Assembly: GCA_001414485.1 (NCBI GenBank)
Contig: LLEY01000254.1
Span: 1-64,000, forward strand
Source of the DNA: Calycina herbarum
Taxonomy: Eukaryota > Ascomycota > Leotiomycetes > Helotiales > Pezizellaceae
Reading direction: 5' to 3'
DNA: 64,000 nt
The notes under the pieces are model-generated. The model did not search any database. It was not told where the DNA came from and worked only from the letters and a program-made list of their open reading frames with translations. Both the position numbers and the translations under genes were made by a program. This document shows positions 12,076-27,379 of the stretch, one piece after another (position 1 is the stretch's first letter; each line of letters begins with the position of its first letter).

Positions 12076-13434
12076 CTTGCCAAATCAAGATCGGCCAACG
12101 TGATGTACCAGAGCTTCAAGACAAATGTTGGGGGCGTGTAGAGGGCCTAGGTAGCCTGTGAAAGAGGCTCCCGGTGGCTCAAAGGGGTGCACGCTACTGC
12201 AGCTGAAACTGGTGCTAGCAGGTAGTTGGACGAAGATGGTGCGCGGTCGGTTTGTTGTTCGGTGCTGGAAGGTGAGATTCTAGAAGTTGCCCAGCAGGTC
12301 TGGTAGTTTCTGGTATTTTTTGGGAGCTGGCTGAGTCTTGTGGGTGAATCTAGAGGCCGAGGGGGTGGCGGCGTCCACGTCAATGGGTCAATGGCGGGGT
12401 TGGATTGAGGTTGAGGCTATGATGTAGCGACAGGCGGTGATATGGGATGCTCTGGGGGTGGGTGCTGCGAGATTGGAGAGTTCATGAAGTGGTTAGAGTA
12501 ATTGTGGGAGGGAGCTCTGAGGATCAAAAATACTTGGGAGCCCAAGTGATGCCGTTGCTCAGCAGCAGCGCAGCGCAGCGTTGGAAAAGGGAAGCAGGAA
12601 CGGAGCTTCCCTGTTTCATCAATATCTGGGGAAGGCGCAAGCCCGATATGCCGATCTAGGAGTAGGGCTACAATAAACAATTTAAGGGGGGCACTATTTG
12701 CATTTCATTTCATAACCAAAGCACGAGAACCATTTATTTCCATCAGACTGGTTGACTTTTTCTGTGAACACGGGATATCGGAATTGCATGCTTTGTTGTC
12801 ATTTCTTTAATGTTGGATCCCTGCCCAATGAACGCCTTGTTTTCAGGGGTTGTGTAAACAAGAACCCTTGCTCCGAAGCTTTTTGAAAAAGAATCTCCTG
12901 CCAATCATACAGGTGCATAAAGGCCTTAACCTACGTAATTGTCACCACGCTAACAAATCTTAATTCAGTGAATAACAGCAAGCTGTGTTGATCTCACCTA
13001 TCTGCTTGCTGTCTTGATGCCCTCAGATAATAAGCCATTGTCTGAAGAGATCTAGAAGAATTGGGAAATCAAGTTTCTCTATCTCCTAAACCAGTCAGAC
13101 AATTGTTCCTGCGTAATCTTTGAATGAGTAGGTGCTTGGGAGTAATGTCCGATTACAGTAGTGAGTTTGTAGAGGTTTGCTGTCTAGGCTGCAAAGCTAA
13201 AATTTATGTAGTATCATTCATTCATCATTCATTCCTTCTACGCTGAATGTAGTGACAAGCCTGCCATCTATGGTATAAATCATGCCCCTGAACCATGAAA
13301 CGAGGCCTTCGCCAGAAAAGAGATGCAGGATTGCGCTCAACAGAATCAGAATGCTGCGAGGTAGTAGCCGAGCACCAACGCCACGAGATGATGCGATATA
13401 TGATGCAGAATGCTGAGAGTGTCTATATCCCCAT
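12076..13434. other. Intergenic: kinase promoter and 3' flank of the UBX gene
   Basis: No gene was found. This stretch must hold the promoter and 5' leader of the minus-strand kinase. There is a short GCAGC/GCAGCGCAG low-complexity run near 12560-12580. Short reading frames show no domain. Confidence 0.5.
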
Positions 13435-15116
13435 TCACTCCTCCAGATACTCCACCATTACAGACCCATTCTTGAGCCCAGCAGCTTCAATGGTTTCCTC
13501 CAATGCCTCGCCTAAATCTTTGCCCACAAATCGCAAATCAAAAGCGATGCCCTTCTTTCCCTCTAACGGATCAGCCTTGAGCCATTCGTAGAGTCGGCTC
13601 ACAGGATCGTCGACCTTGAATTTTCGTACGGCTCTTGTTCCATCGGGATATCTGAATTGGATACGAGTAGTACCAGGACCCTGTTCTGGCTCTACGTGAG
13701 GCTGGTCCGATGCAATGCGAGAAAAGGTGGTGGGTGCTGCGACTTCTGGCTCCTCCGCATGTCCGTTCGAAGCCTCTGCGTCTGTAGCATCAGCTTCACC
13801 CTCTCTGCCTTTGCCCTTGCTGATATCCCCAAAACTCTTGGTGAGGTCATCAGGGTCGTGTTCCTTTGGGCCGGCTGTTTCTCCACTGGCGGCGAGACTG
13901 TTTTGCAATGCAATGTCGAGCATCTCTTCCTCCGTAAGTCGTCCAACATCGAATGCCTTTGGCTTTTCTGGCTTCCGCTTTGCAACAGGGTTCTTTTTCT
14001 TATTATCGAGACTGTAACGGTCCAAGAACTCAACGAGCTGCATCAGGAATTCGCTTGCCTCAAGCTTCTTTGGTCCAGACCATGTCTTCATCTTCTCTCC
14101 AGTTCGTGGATCGATGATGGAAATATGTGGGTATGCATCTTGACTCTCGTGCTCCTGGAAATAGTACTGCAGATATTGATTTGCTCGGGGATCGTCTTTT
14201 GAGTACTGTAAAAAGACAAAGTTTTCCCGGACGAGTTCATTGATACCCTGATTTGCCCATATATCGCGGTTGAGCAATTGGCAGTCGAATATAGAAGGGT
14301 CTTGGATGTTGACCATGATCCATTTCAACTCCTCTTTGCCCAGATCCCGAGCAGCATCCCACGGAATTTGTTTCATGAGATCGAAAGGCGGGCGAAATAA
14401 TTTGGCAAGGCGGGCACTCTTCGAGTCGACTGGTTCACTTGCGGCAGCTCGTGATGCATTGCTACTGCTCCCGCCAGCAGCGGAATCATCCCAGATCGAG
14501 GGGCCTGCTGTTTGTTGATTGAAGACACCGGGTCGTCCTACTATGAGCAAATGTTAGAAAAAGTCTAAGCCTCATTTGGTTTGAAGAACATACCAGGTCT
14601 ACGCATCTGTCGCTGTGCCAATTGTTGTGCAATTGCGGCTTGCATATCATCTGGTCCCCAGTCGGCATCAGGTCCCATCAGGGTCTCTCTAATGCGTGCA
14701 ATGGGTGCCCGAACGCCATCCGCATCCAAGCCGCCAGATGAATCGCCACCCGCGAAGAGCTCCTCTTGTATTCTCCTAGCCATAGCTTCATCATCCTCAA
14801 AGTCTGCTGCACGACCAATAGCTGCCGCCGATGACGCCTGCTCATCTTCGTCAAATTCTTCCATTTCCTCGTCTTCATCTTCAAGATCTACAACTCTGCT
14901 CGAGCTCCGGGGGCCAGTTGTTGAGGTTGGTTGAGGTCGTGTATTTGAAGGGACAGGAGGTGCTGCGGGTTGATCTGCTCCAGCAGCAAGATCAGGTGTG
15001 TCAAAATATAGTTGGACTGCCTGCGCGTGATCGTTGTCGGTCATCTCCAAATACCGTCTCGCCACAGCTTCACTCGCCCCAGTGATCATCACGAAATTTT
15101 TGACTGCTTCGTCCAT
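13435..15116 (-). CDS. UBA-UAS-UBX protein, Ubx5/UBXN7-type Cdc48/p97 adaptor
   Basis: Two exons (15116-14594 and 14540-13435) give about 542 residues. Residues 1-45 form a UBA-like domain (MDEAVKNFVMITGASE start). An acidic, low-complexity linker and a short helix resembling a ubiquitin-interacting motif (DEAMARRIQEEL) follow. A UAS thioredoxin-like domain spans about 222-350 (PFDLMKQIPWDAARDLGKEE, then WIMVNIQDPSIFDC). The C-terminal UBX domain (about 464-542) begins TRIQFRYPDGTRAVRKF. This order matches yeast Ubx5 and animal UBXN7, which tether the Cdc48/p97 ATPase to ubiquitinated substrates. It is transcribed divergently from the ECM29 gene. The start ATG at 15116 is the first in frame and begins directly with the UBA. 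Confidence 0.93.
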
Positions 15117-15765
15117 GGTTCCGATCTGTGGTGGTTGCTTTTAGAAAGAGGAATATCTGTAGTGTTCGTTTTGAGTGAGACGGTGTGTCGTTCCTGGTTT
15201 CAAAAGCAACAAAGGAGGTAAAGGTGGTGGTGGAGGAGGATGTTGTAGATTGGCGGGGTGGTTGAGCCCAGGGCGGATGTTTAATAGAGGGTCCGTAGAA
15301 TCCTCAGGTATGAGTAACGGTGAATGAGAAAGGGAAAGGTCAGAAGTAGCAGTGGCCAACTTCGGTGAGGAGTCTAGGCATGGTGTGATGTGTTGGTGGT
15401 AAGAGGAGAGGTTGTCTTGTTTTCAAAAGAAAGCCCGACACTGACACTGAAATGACGCTTCATCAAGCTGCCTGCCAAACGAAATCGGACAAAGTCTGAT
15501 AAGCGCTGTCACCCGCAATCGCCCATTCACGTGAGTACATGGCACGTGCACAAGCATTGTCAAGCAAATGGAAACACAAGGCAAATCCGCCGCGCAATAC
15601 AACGCCGAGTCGTAATAGTTGGGGCCTGTTCTGGTCTCTTCAGCAAGTTAAAGTCACCCTCGGTGTTCTCATAAAATCTGCTTTCGAAGTTCCCAACCCT
15701 AACCTTCTTCAAATCTCGAACCGTGATGCGATATTTCACCAACCTCCTCCAACCCCAACATCAAC
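15117..15765. promoter_or_regulatory. Bidirectional promoter between UBX gene and ECM29
   Basis: These 649 bp separate two divergent genes of the ubiquitin-proteasome system. Two CACGTG E-box palindromes lie 15 bp apart at 15528-15533 and 15543-15548. I found no GGTGGCAAA-type proteasome element. The CACGTG boxes are seen directly; their use by a bHLH factor and co-regulation of the two genes are inferences. Confidence 0.5.
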
Positions 15766-18700
15766 ATGTCTGCTGCCACCGAAGCTCGAGAGCTGGAGCT
15801 CTGCGGGAAAGTGGAGATGAGAATCGCCCTTGCTGAGGACAGCAAACTACAAGCACTTCTCACAACATACTTGCCACCTTTGCTCCTGAAACTGGGCAGC
15901 GAACATGCTTCTGTACGCAATAAGGTCATCTCAACATGTCAGCATATCAAAATCCGTCTTGCAGGAAACCAGTATGTCCCTTTAATGTACCTTTAATGTA
16001 AAATACAAGAAGTTTAGCTAACAATTTCTCTAGGAGCATTGTTCTGCCTGTAGCGAAGCTCTTGACTCAATACAAGGAGAATCCGGGTGTGGCCATGATT
16101 CGACACTTTGACCTCATGTTCATCCAGCAGAGTGTCGGCAAACTCTCATCCAAGGTAATTTGCTCCATCTCCAGATTGAACATTATCGTACTAAGACGTG
16201 GCGTAGGAACAAATGGATTTGTTGCCTGTCCTACTCCACGGTCTTGCAGAGGATGCGGGAAAGCCCACATGTGCTACTATCTTCAACCTATTCCTCCGTC
16301 TCTTGCCACAGCTCCGGATTCCATTGCGTGGAAGCAAAGAAGACATTGAATTGAGACAGCAACTTGGTCTTGATGAGCACACCAAGGATGCACATTTTGT
16401 AGCCCTTTGGTTTAGCAAACTAATGCTTCTCACAGTCATACGTAGCAATGCCAGCGGAATTACTTGTCCTGGTCTTACAGTCCAAGAATACGAATTCCTC
16501 ACGCTGAATGGCAAGCAAGAGACTTGGGACCCATCGTCTGACGAAGGTCTCAATCTTACCCAAACCAAGATTGTGGTCCTTGCCTTCTTGGCGAGTGGCG
16601 CTTTCACTGACGAGGAACGCTTTCTGGCTGCATTGTTTGCATCTGGAGATGCCAATTCTCGCATTTCCGGTGCTGGTGATGATATGCTAAAGCGTTCAGC
16701 TATCTCTCTCGAAGTCCCAGAAATGATCAGCAATTTACTACACACTTACTTCACGTTGAAGCCCGCTCTCCAAACACGATTGCTTGTATTGCTGACTAAA
16801 TCTGCCATCTCAACAACTTTCCCACAACAGATCGTCAAAATTGTACAGCAAGCTATTCAGCCTGACGATAATACAAATCTCCCCGCTAAAGGTCTGGAAA
16901 CAACTAAGTTTCGAAATGCATTGTTCAACTACATGAACTGGGTTTCACGAATAGCCTCACCAGAAAACATAGCCCAAGTTGCACCTCAGCTAGTCGGATT
17001 TTTACGCGATTACATCGAGGATCAGGGTTGGCCGATACCTCATGAGAAATCAGACAACGAAGCTGCCTCTTTACGAGCCTTGGCTTACGAAACTTTGGGC
17101 TCTCTTGCTAAAACCACGCCCTCGATTGCTCGTCACAAAGATTTGTCACTTGTTCGCTGGCTTTTCAGATCATTAACAGAAGATCAATCTTCAAGTACCA
17201 TTTTTGTTAGTATTGAAGGAGCACTTTCAAGCTTACTTAACAATTTTGCTCCACCGCTAGACGATGAATTGAAGTATGAATTGCGCTCTTTACTACTGCA
17301 TTATATGACATTGCCAGACGATGAGATTGTTCGAAGTGCTCGGTTCTCAACTGTCCGATGGGCTAATCGATGTCTTGGATACGATGACATAGTAGGTCGG
17401 TGGATTGATATTCTAGCTCTGGGAGGTCGCGTAGATGAGCGAAGTGATGTGACAGAAGAGGGCAAGAAAGGACTGGTATGTTTAAACCCCTAAATATGCT
17501 CCATGATGAATACTGACCGTCTGCAGGATCCATACTGGTACACACTGCTCAGTAATACCTCATCGTCATCATCCGTCGACTGTATCTTGCCTGACTGGAG
17601 CGAGATGGTCAAGGTATTTTTTACCGGGAAAAGCATTCTTGAAAACTCCACCGTGTCGAATAGTATGAGAAGTGGAATGGAAGTTGATTCTGTTTCAGTC
17701 TTTGGGAACTTCTCTGGGTCCAAGATTAATGCATTCGCTTCAGCTATCAGCTACTGCCGCCGTATGCTTTTGATGGGATCGCTGGAGAAGTCTGAAATCG
17801 CCTTTGATGTGGATGCAGATTGGGAACGTCAATTGGATGTGCTTTTTAGATCTGATAAGCGATCTCGCGAGATCATGAAAGCCTACATCAAAACCATAGA
17901 CGAGAATGCCCTCGGTATATATCTTTCTGCCGCCTTCGAAGGCATGCTTCGGAATGACGGAAATGGCCTGGGCGATTGTGGAAAATGTTTCGCCGATATT
18001 TTGGCACTTTCACCCAGCAGTGCTGTTGGCAAAATTGCGCACAGAGCCAGCGAGCTCTTGCCGTCCATCAAGTCGAACAATGTTGCGACTCGCGAGATTG
18101 CGTCGCAGGCATTCGGTATCTTAGCCGCTCACCCGACGGTTGAAACTCAATCCATTGAGAAATTGGTGGAATCGTTACTTGAGGATGTTAAGCTGTGGTC
18201 ATCTGCTGTAGGTGCAGAATTAAATAAAGTTTCCGGCGCCATTCTTGCACTCTGCTATCTCTTGAGTCGATTCGCGTTCTATGGACGTCTCGGCACGCTT
18301 AATGAAGCTTCGATTCAAGAAGTCATCAATATACTTTTTGAGGTACTTGCCAAAGCAAGAGATGGAACCACCAAGGAAGCTGTACTCAACGCAGTTGGAC
18401 AAATTAGTGCATCTGGGATTTTGACAGTGGAACGAATCAGCGGAACTTCCTTGAAACCAGAGAGTCTAATCGATCTCCTGGCTGCAGAGGCGAAGAAGGG
18501 CAACGAGAGAGCGATATCTGCGCTTGGTCGCCTTGCGCTTGTATTTGACGAAGATTCTGAGGTTAACACCACCATCTTTACCACCTTATATGCGCTTTCT
18601 GAACTGAAGCAAGCTGAAGTTCATTTTGCGGTGGGAGAAGCTCTTAGTTCCGCAAGCGCATGTTGGGAATCCGAAGCTCTTCTCCTCAGTCTTGATGTGG

Positions 18701-21432
18701 ATGCAGACTACAAGGGGCGGGCCGGGCGTGCCAAAACAATCGAAACAGTCGTTGCTCGATTGCTGAAGGATTGCAAAACAACCAAACCTTCTTTGAAGAA
18801 GGCATCTGGTATCTGGCTATTTTCAGTGGTTTCAAATAATAGCAGACACACCAAAGTACAGTCACGCTTAAGAGAATGTCAATCAGCATTCATGGGGCTA
18901 CTATCCGCGCGAGATGACTTGGTTCAGGAAACCGCCTCGAGAGGCTTGAGCTTGGTTTACGAGCAAGGAGACGCAGCACTTCGAAAACAACTTGTTAATG
19001 ATTTGATGGCTTCCTTCACTGGCTCTAGTACTCAGTTGAAGGTTGATGACGAAACCGAGCTCTTTGAACCTGGTGCCCTACCTACTGGAGACAACAAGTC
19101 GGTTACCTCGTACAAAGATATCGTTTCTTTAGCGGACGAGCTCGGCAATCCGAGTTTGGTCTACAAATTCATGGCTCTTGCTCAAAATGCCGCTACCTGG
19201 ACGACTCGAGCTGCTTTTGGGAGATTTGGACTTTCTCAGATGCTCACGGAAGAATCTATCGTTGACGCCGCACTTATCAAGAAACTTTATCGTTACAAAT
19301 TTGATCCTAATCCCAATGTTCAAAGATCAATGAACGATATTTGGAATGCTCTGGTGAAGGATTCAGCAGCGACAACAGAGTTGTACTTTGACGACATATT
19401 ACAAGAGCTTCTCATTAGCATTCTAGCCAAAGAATGGCGAACTAGACAAGCGAGTTGTGCCGCCATCGCAGATCTTGTATCCGGCAGAGAATTCGAAAAA
19501 TACGAAAAGTACCTCAGCGAGATTTGGTCCAAGAACTTCAAGGTTTTGGATGATATCAAACTTTCAGTGAGAGAAGCTGCTCTCGCTCTGACCAGATCGT
19601 TGACTGGTATTCTCGTTCGCCAAATCGAAGTCGGAGCTTCTTCAAAAGCATCATCAATGCTCAAAGAAGTATTGCCATTCCTTCTGTCTGAGCAAGGTAT
19701 GGAAAGCTCGGCTGAAGAAGTCAGAATTTTCGCCACAGTTACAGTATTGAAACTTATCAAGAGTGGCGGAAAAGCACTATTGCCATTCATCCCGGATCTT
19801 GTTGAGAAGCTCATTGGTCTCTTGAGCACTATGGAAGGGGAAGGTGTCGAATATGTTCGTCTACGTGCAGCCCACTACAATCTCACCGAGGAGAAAATCG
19901 ACAATGCGAGAACTACTGCAGTCTCGCAATCTCCAATTATGGAAGCCATCGAGCGTTGCCTTGATATCCTCGATGAACCGACGATGAAGGAACTTGTGCC
20001 TCGACTCGAAAATGTGATCAAGACTAGCATTGGAATGCCGTCAAAGATTGGATGTAGCGGGGTGCTCGTCAGTCTCGCAACCCGACATACTTTCGTCTTC
20101 CGGCCACACGCCGATTCATTCCTAAAGGTCTTGGAGAAAGCAGTCCTTGACCGCAACAACGCAGTCAGTGCAGGATATGCCAGAGCATGCGGTTACCTAG
20201 CACGCGTCGCGACTGCCCCCAGTGTATCAAGACTCTCAATCTACTCAAAGAAATTATATTTCGATGCGGAGGATGAAGTACGTCGCCAAATCTCAGCAGA
20301 CATCATCTACTCCGTCTCGAAATTCGCCACCGATCGCTTTAACGAATTCGCTTCAGCCTTCTTGCCATTCATCTTCTTCGCAAAACACGATTTTGACGAA
20401 CACGTTAAGAAGCAATTTGAAAAGACTTGGGGAGAGAATGTCGGTGGTTCTCGTGCCGTACTACTTTACTCGAAGGAGATCAACGTCTTAGCAGTTGAGA
20501 ATCTCGAATCTCCAAAATGGACTATCAAGCATACTGCCGCATTGGCTATTGCAGATGTAGTTACCTGTTCCGGATCGGAGATTAGCACTGTGAATGCGGT
20601 TGCTATCTGGCCTGCTCTCGAAAAAGCACTCGCGCTCAAAACCTTCGATGGCAAGGAAATCGTCCTGGAGGCATTTGTCAAACTGGCCAAAGATGGGAAA
20701 TCCCTGTGGGAAAATGATGCTACCATCGCGGCGCAGATGAAGAAAATCGCTATTCGAGAGGCGAAACGGAATAATGAAACATATCGACCTCACGCCTTTG
20801 ATAGTTTGGGGAAGTACAGCGAGGTCCGAACAGATATCAATATGTTTGATGAGGTTTTTGATATCATCTCGCCATTTCTCGAGGAGATTACCAGTGAGGA
20901 TAACATGGATACTGATGACGACTCCAAAAAGGATGGGTCTGAAGATATCTTGGTGACAAACGGTATCTCGGCGTTGTTTCGTGCGGTTAACGTTAAGCAT
21001 GAGAAACCTTCTCCGATGACACATCTACCCAAGCTTTTGAAGATCTCGAAGAAAGTCTGCGACTCGATGAAAATCACTACTGCTACCAGACTTGCTGTTT
21101 ACGAACGGAGTAAAGCTCTCTTTGAAGGACTTAGCAAGGCGAACGCGACTTCGGATGGGAATCATTATGAGCTTGCCACTGGTTTCCTTGGGTTGTTGAA
21201 TATTCCTAGTGGCTCTGGCACTGAAACTATGAGGACCAAGAAGGCAGAAGCGGCGGAGATGATTGCGAAGGCCTTGATTGGTAATGTGTTTGGGAAGGCG
21301 AAAGAGGGTAGAGATGAGGCGATCAAGAATATTAGGGGGGTGGTTGTCGAGGGGGGGAATGCGGAAAGGAGCCCGCAGGTTAAGGTTGTTTTTATGAGGA
21401 TTTTGAGGACTTTCAATAGTTTAGATGAGTAG
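15766..21432 (+). CDS. ECM29: ECM29-type proteasome adaptor/scaffold, HEAT-repeat protein
   Basis: Four exons (15766-15971, 16034-16154, 16207-17475, 17527-21432) give about 1833 residues, close to the size of yeast Ecm29. The N-terminus (RELELCGKVEMRIALAEDSK, then LLTTYLPPLLLKL) and the block from KIVVLAFLASG onwards match the ECM29 family. The rest is a long alpha-helical solenoid of HEAT-like repeats with no enzymatic motif or membrane segment. Family members bind the 26S proteasome, bridging core and regulatory particles, and act in quality control of assembly and under oxidative stress. The start ATG sits in a good context (CAACATG). Its divergent neighbour is a Cdc48 adaptor, so both flanks of the shared promoter serve protein degradation. 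A ~24-residue Asp/Lys/Ser-rich acidic insert occurs near residue 1665. Confidence 0.93.
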
Positions 21433-21838
21433 AGTTAGATGGCGTAACTTGAAGTGACATCAATTGAATCAAAGTTAATTTTCAGACTTTTGAATAACAC
21501 TATATTTCTTGTCTTTACCTAGGTTCCTAGGGTCCCGCGTTAGACATTAATTGCTCAGATAAACACTTGAATTACTAGAAAGTTGGAATGACGATTTCTT
21601 TTTTTCCCCAAGTCAACAACCTCGGATCACGGCAGTCGTCTTCCCTGCATACTTTCAAGGGGCCAAGCGAATACCTGGAAGGCATGTTGCCAAGACTCGC
21701 TCCCAGGCTCGTACCCTGAAGGACAGATGTAAGTAAATAGCAATCCTCCAACCTTTACTCTCACGACAATCCAAACTTCTTGTCTCTCCTTACCCATGTA
21801 TTCCTGCCATTCATCACGGACATGATCTAGCGGCGTCC
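21433..21838. other. Intergenic between ECM29 and mannosidase genes
   Basis: A short spacer between two same-strand genes. It holds the ECM29 3' end and a C/T-rich leader just upstream of the ATG at 21839. I see no other feature. Confidence 0.6.
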
Positions 21839-24090
<2,252 letters not shown>

Positions 24091-25166
24091 GTGACCGCGC
24101 GGATGATAATATTCGCTGTATATAGGTGGCGGGTTGTTACGAAAAATGTGTATTTTTATTCTATCAAAATTCTGGGGCTGAAAAGGCACCTTTTTCTCTC
24201 GATCTGTTTTAATCGTTTGGTTTCTGTAGTGGCTAGCTTGGTTGATGAGACAGGGAAGTACCTCCGTTTTTATTGATAGGATTGGATCATTGAATCAATT
24301 TATCGAATGTCATCCTGATAAGGTCGACGAATCCGAAACAACTTTGGAGCGGCACAGCGAACGTGACGTGACTGCGAGTCTCGGCCATGGATACAAAGCG
24401 GTTACCTATCATCGCTAGGATAGTGTTGCGCAACGTAGCGGCAAGATTCTGGTAAAGTTGGCGCGGATTGGATTGAAACCAGACGGTATTCTGACAGTGA
24501 CAGTTTGACGGCGGGAACTCGAGAGTTCGAATTTCGAAACTCCCGTCTTGACTGTTTGCATGGAATCACGATGAGATGAACCTTGAAGCTTGGAGGAAGC
24601 TCAACTCCACAGTTCCACGATGCATCGAATCGCGTTCCTTCCATATCACACCTCGTGGCCAAGACCCCAACAGGGCACGCTAGCAATGGATTTGGGACCC
24701 GACGCGAGCAAATGCCCTGTCACTTCGAGGCCTATTTTAGCGCATGATAAGGGGACTGGCCCCCAGCTGGCACCGCACCGCACCGTACCCCAGACGGGAT
24801 CCTCCCAACAGTGCGGGCGGCGAAGGATCCCCCAGCCCCAGCCAGGTTGCCAAATCTAGCCCAGCCCAGTGGGCCAGCCTGGCTCGCAATCTCACCGTTC
24901 CTCCTCCTCCTTCCTCTCCTCCTCTGGTTGTAAAGTAAACTCTTATTCTGTGCTTTATTCACGACATTTTCCAACTACGAGACGAGACGAGAATTGCGAT
25001 GTCTACCGGGTGATATGTGCCACCGAGGCTCACGGCGCAAGACCAGTTCATACCCCCATACTGGAACGCCAGATCCCCAACTCCCCAACTCGACTCGACC
25101 CGATCCTCCAAACTTGCCCAGGCAGAGTGGGTGTTCTCGACTCGAGAACACCACTCCCCTCGAACC
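24091..25166. promoter_or_regulatory. Upstream region of the amino-acid permease gene
   Basis: No gene is visible in this interval. Two GATAAG sites (24317-24322 and 24746-24751) match the core recognised by AreA/Nit2-type GATA factors, which commonly control fungal permeases under nitrogen limitation. The sites are seen; regulation is inferred. Around 24760-24900 the sequence becomes C-rich, and a CT-rich tract at 24900-24930 may mark the start of the leader. Confidence 0.4.
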
Positions 25167-27091
25167 ATGCCTTCGCGCAAACCCTCGAAGAGCGGCAGCA
25201 TGAACGATGTCGAAAAAGGAAGTCAATACTCCAAAGACCCGATCCCCTCGCCTCTTTACAGCGCCCACAGCGGAGGCGAGCCCAGCTACGAAGAAGCAAT
25301 TGAACTGCAACAAGGCGTTCCTCGTCGGATAATAGATAGTTTCAAACGCGATCCCGCATTAACCGTCACCCCCCGCGGAGCTGTCGGCGCAAATGGACGA
25401 GTTTACGATCCAGAGAATGCGGCTATCGCGACTGCAACGAGTCCTCTGGCGCGCCAGCTGAAGGGGAGACATCTGCAGATGATTGCCATTGGAGGGTCGA
25501 TTGGGACGGGATTATTCGTTGCTTCGGGGAAGGCTTTGGAGGCGGGGGGACCGGCGAGTTTGTTGATTTGCTTTTCGCTTATTGGGGTTATGCTTTATTG
25601 TACTATGCATGCTCTGGGGGAGATGGCCGTGTTGTTTCCGGTGGCGGGGTCGTTTTCGGCTTATTCGACGAGGTTTTTGGATCCGGCTTGGGGGTTTGCT
25701 ATGGGTTGGGTAGGTTTTGGAATTCTGTGATTTTTTCGGTGAGTGGCTGGCTAATGTGGGATAGAATTATGCTATGCAATGGCTTGTGGTATTACCACTC
25801 GAGATTATCGCGGCTACTATTACCATCAATTTTTGGGACACGACGGGGAGATACGATAAATCTATCTTTGTTACGGTATTTCTGTTTTTAATTATAGTTA
25901 TCAACCTTTTTGGTGTAAAGGGCTACGGTGAAGCCGAGTTCTTCTTCGCTATTATTAAAGTCATTGCTGTCATTGGATATATGTAAGTAATTATAGCGAG
26001 TGGACCACAAGATCAAAGCTAACAACAACAGTCTCCTCGGAATTGTTCTCAATTGCGGAGGGGGCGTAGATGGGGGATATATTGGAGTCAAATACTGGCA
26101 CGACCCAGGCGCTTTCCACAATGGCTTCAAAGGACTTTGCAGTGTTTTCGTCACCGCAGCTTTTGCATTTGCAGGTACCGAATTAGTCGGACTCGCAGCA
26201 GCCGAGACAGCGAACCCACGGAAATCCCTACCGACGGCTATTAAACAGGTTTTCTGGAGAATCTCACTGTTCTACATCCTATCCTTAACTCTAGTTGGTC
26301 TCCTGGTACCCTATGATGACCCACGTCTTCTATCGGCTCACAATTCAAATACCGCCGCCTCCCCATTTGTGATCTCTATCCAAAATGCGGGAATCGAGGT
26401 CCTCCCCTCCCTCATGAACTTGGTTATTCTCTTCGCCGTCCTCTCCGTGGGAAACTCCGCGGTCTTCGGTTCCTCACGAACCCTAGCCGCCCTCGCAGAT
26501 CAAGGACAAGCACCAAAGATATTCCGCTATATCGACCGAAAAGGCCGTCCCATAGTAGCCATCTGCTTCGCCTCCTCCCTCGGCCTCATAGCCTACACCG
26601 CCGACTCTGGAAAAGGCGGCGACGTCCTAGACTGGATGCTCGCCCTCTCCGGCCTCTCCTCCATCTTCACATGGGCCTCCATAAACCTCTCCCACATCCG
26701 TTTCCGACAAGCCTGGAAATCGCAAGGCCATTCCCTCGATGAACTCGCCTTTCGCTCGCAACCGGGGGTTATCGGCTCCTGGATTGGATTCATTTTTAAT
26801 ATTTCCGTCCTGATGGCACAGTTCTGGGTTGGGGCTTGGCCGGTGAATTATGAGGAGCAGGGACCGAGGGGACAGGCTAATAATTTCTTTCTGGCGTATT
26901 TGGGGTTCCCGATTGTGTTTGTTTTTTATGTGGGGTATAAGGTTTGGTTTAAGACTAGGTGGATGAGATGTGTGGATATGGATTTGACGACGGGTAGGAG
27001 GGAGTTGAATTTGCCGAGTCTAATTGCGGAGGAGAAGGCGGAACGGGCGGCTTGGCCGAAGTGGAAGAGGGGGTATAAGTTACTTTGTTGA
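25167..27091 (+). CDS. Amino-acid permease, fungal YAT/GAP1-like (APC superfamily)
   Basis: Three exons (25167-25709, 25765-25982, 26032-27091) give about 606 residues. The cytosolic N-terminus (about 1-95) ends with LARQLKGRHLQMIAIGGSIG, the signature start of TM1 in yeast-type amino-acid transporters, followed by GTGLFVASGKAL. About 12 hydrophobic segments follow, including ALGEMAVLFPVAGSFSAYSTRFLDP (TM3 region), GWNYAMQWLVVLPLEII across the first splice joint, and AFAFAGTELVGLAAAE (TM6). The plasma membrane is the expected location and proton-coupled uptake of amino acids the expected role; substrate range cannot be read from sequence. ATG 25167 (AACCATGCC) is the first in-frame ATG. Lysines near residues 13 and 19 of the tail could be endocytosis sites, as in Gap1. 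Confidence 0.93.
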
Positions 27092-27357
27092 AGGAGGGTG
27101 TGGTGGGTTGGATGTGACAGGGCTTTGGTCGTCGACTCAAGGTTGTTAAGGTCGATGGGAGCTCTTCTCTGCTCTTGGGGGCTGGCTGGTCGAGCTGAGT
27201 TTTGTCGAGGGAAGAGGGAGAGAGCGATTCCAGGTCGCACCTCTCTCTTCGAGGCCCGGTAAAGTTCAAGTCGAGGTTGAGCGCAAGGCAAGAGCGACAT
27301 CATATCTTATCCCTCCCCTAGGGCGATTGGATATGATGGGGTCTGGTGTTTTTTGAA

Positions 27358-27379
27358 GGGGGGGGGGGGGGGGGGGGGG
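27358..27379. repeat. Poly-G tract, about 22 bp
   Basis: An uninterrupted run of about 22 G is visible in the 3' flank of the permease gene. Such runs are length-unstable, so the exact number is uncertain. Confidence 0.85.

Noticed and set aside
24975..25313. Upstream frames and a GTG start extending the permease N-terminus
   Set aside because: The extension lacks an ATG; 25167 is the first in-frame ATG and has a good context.
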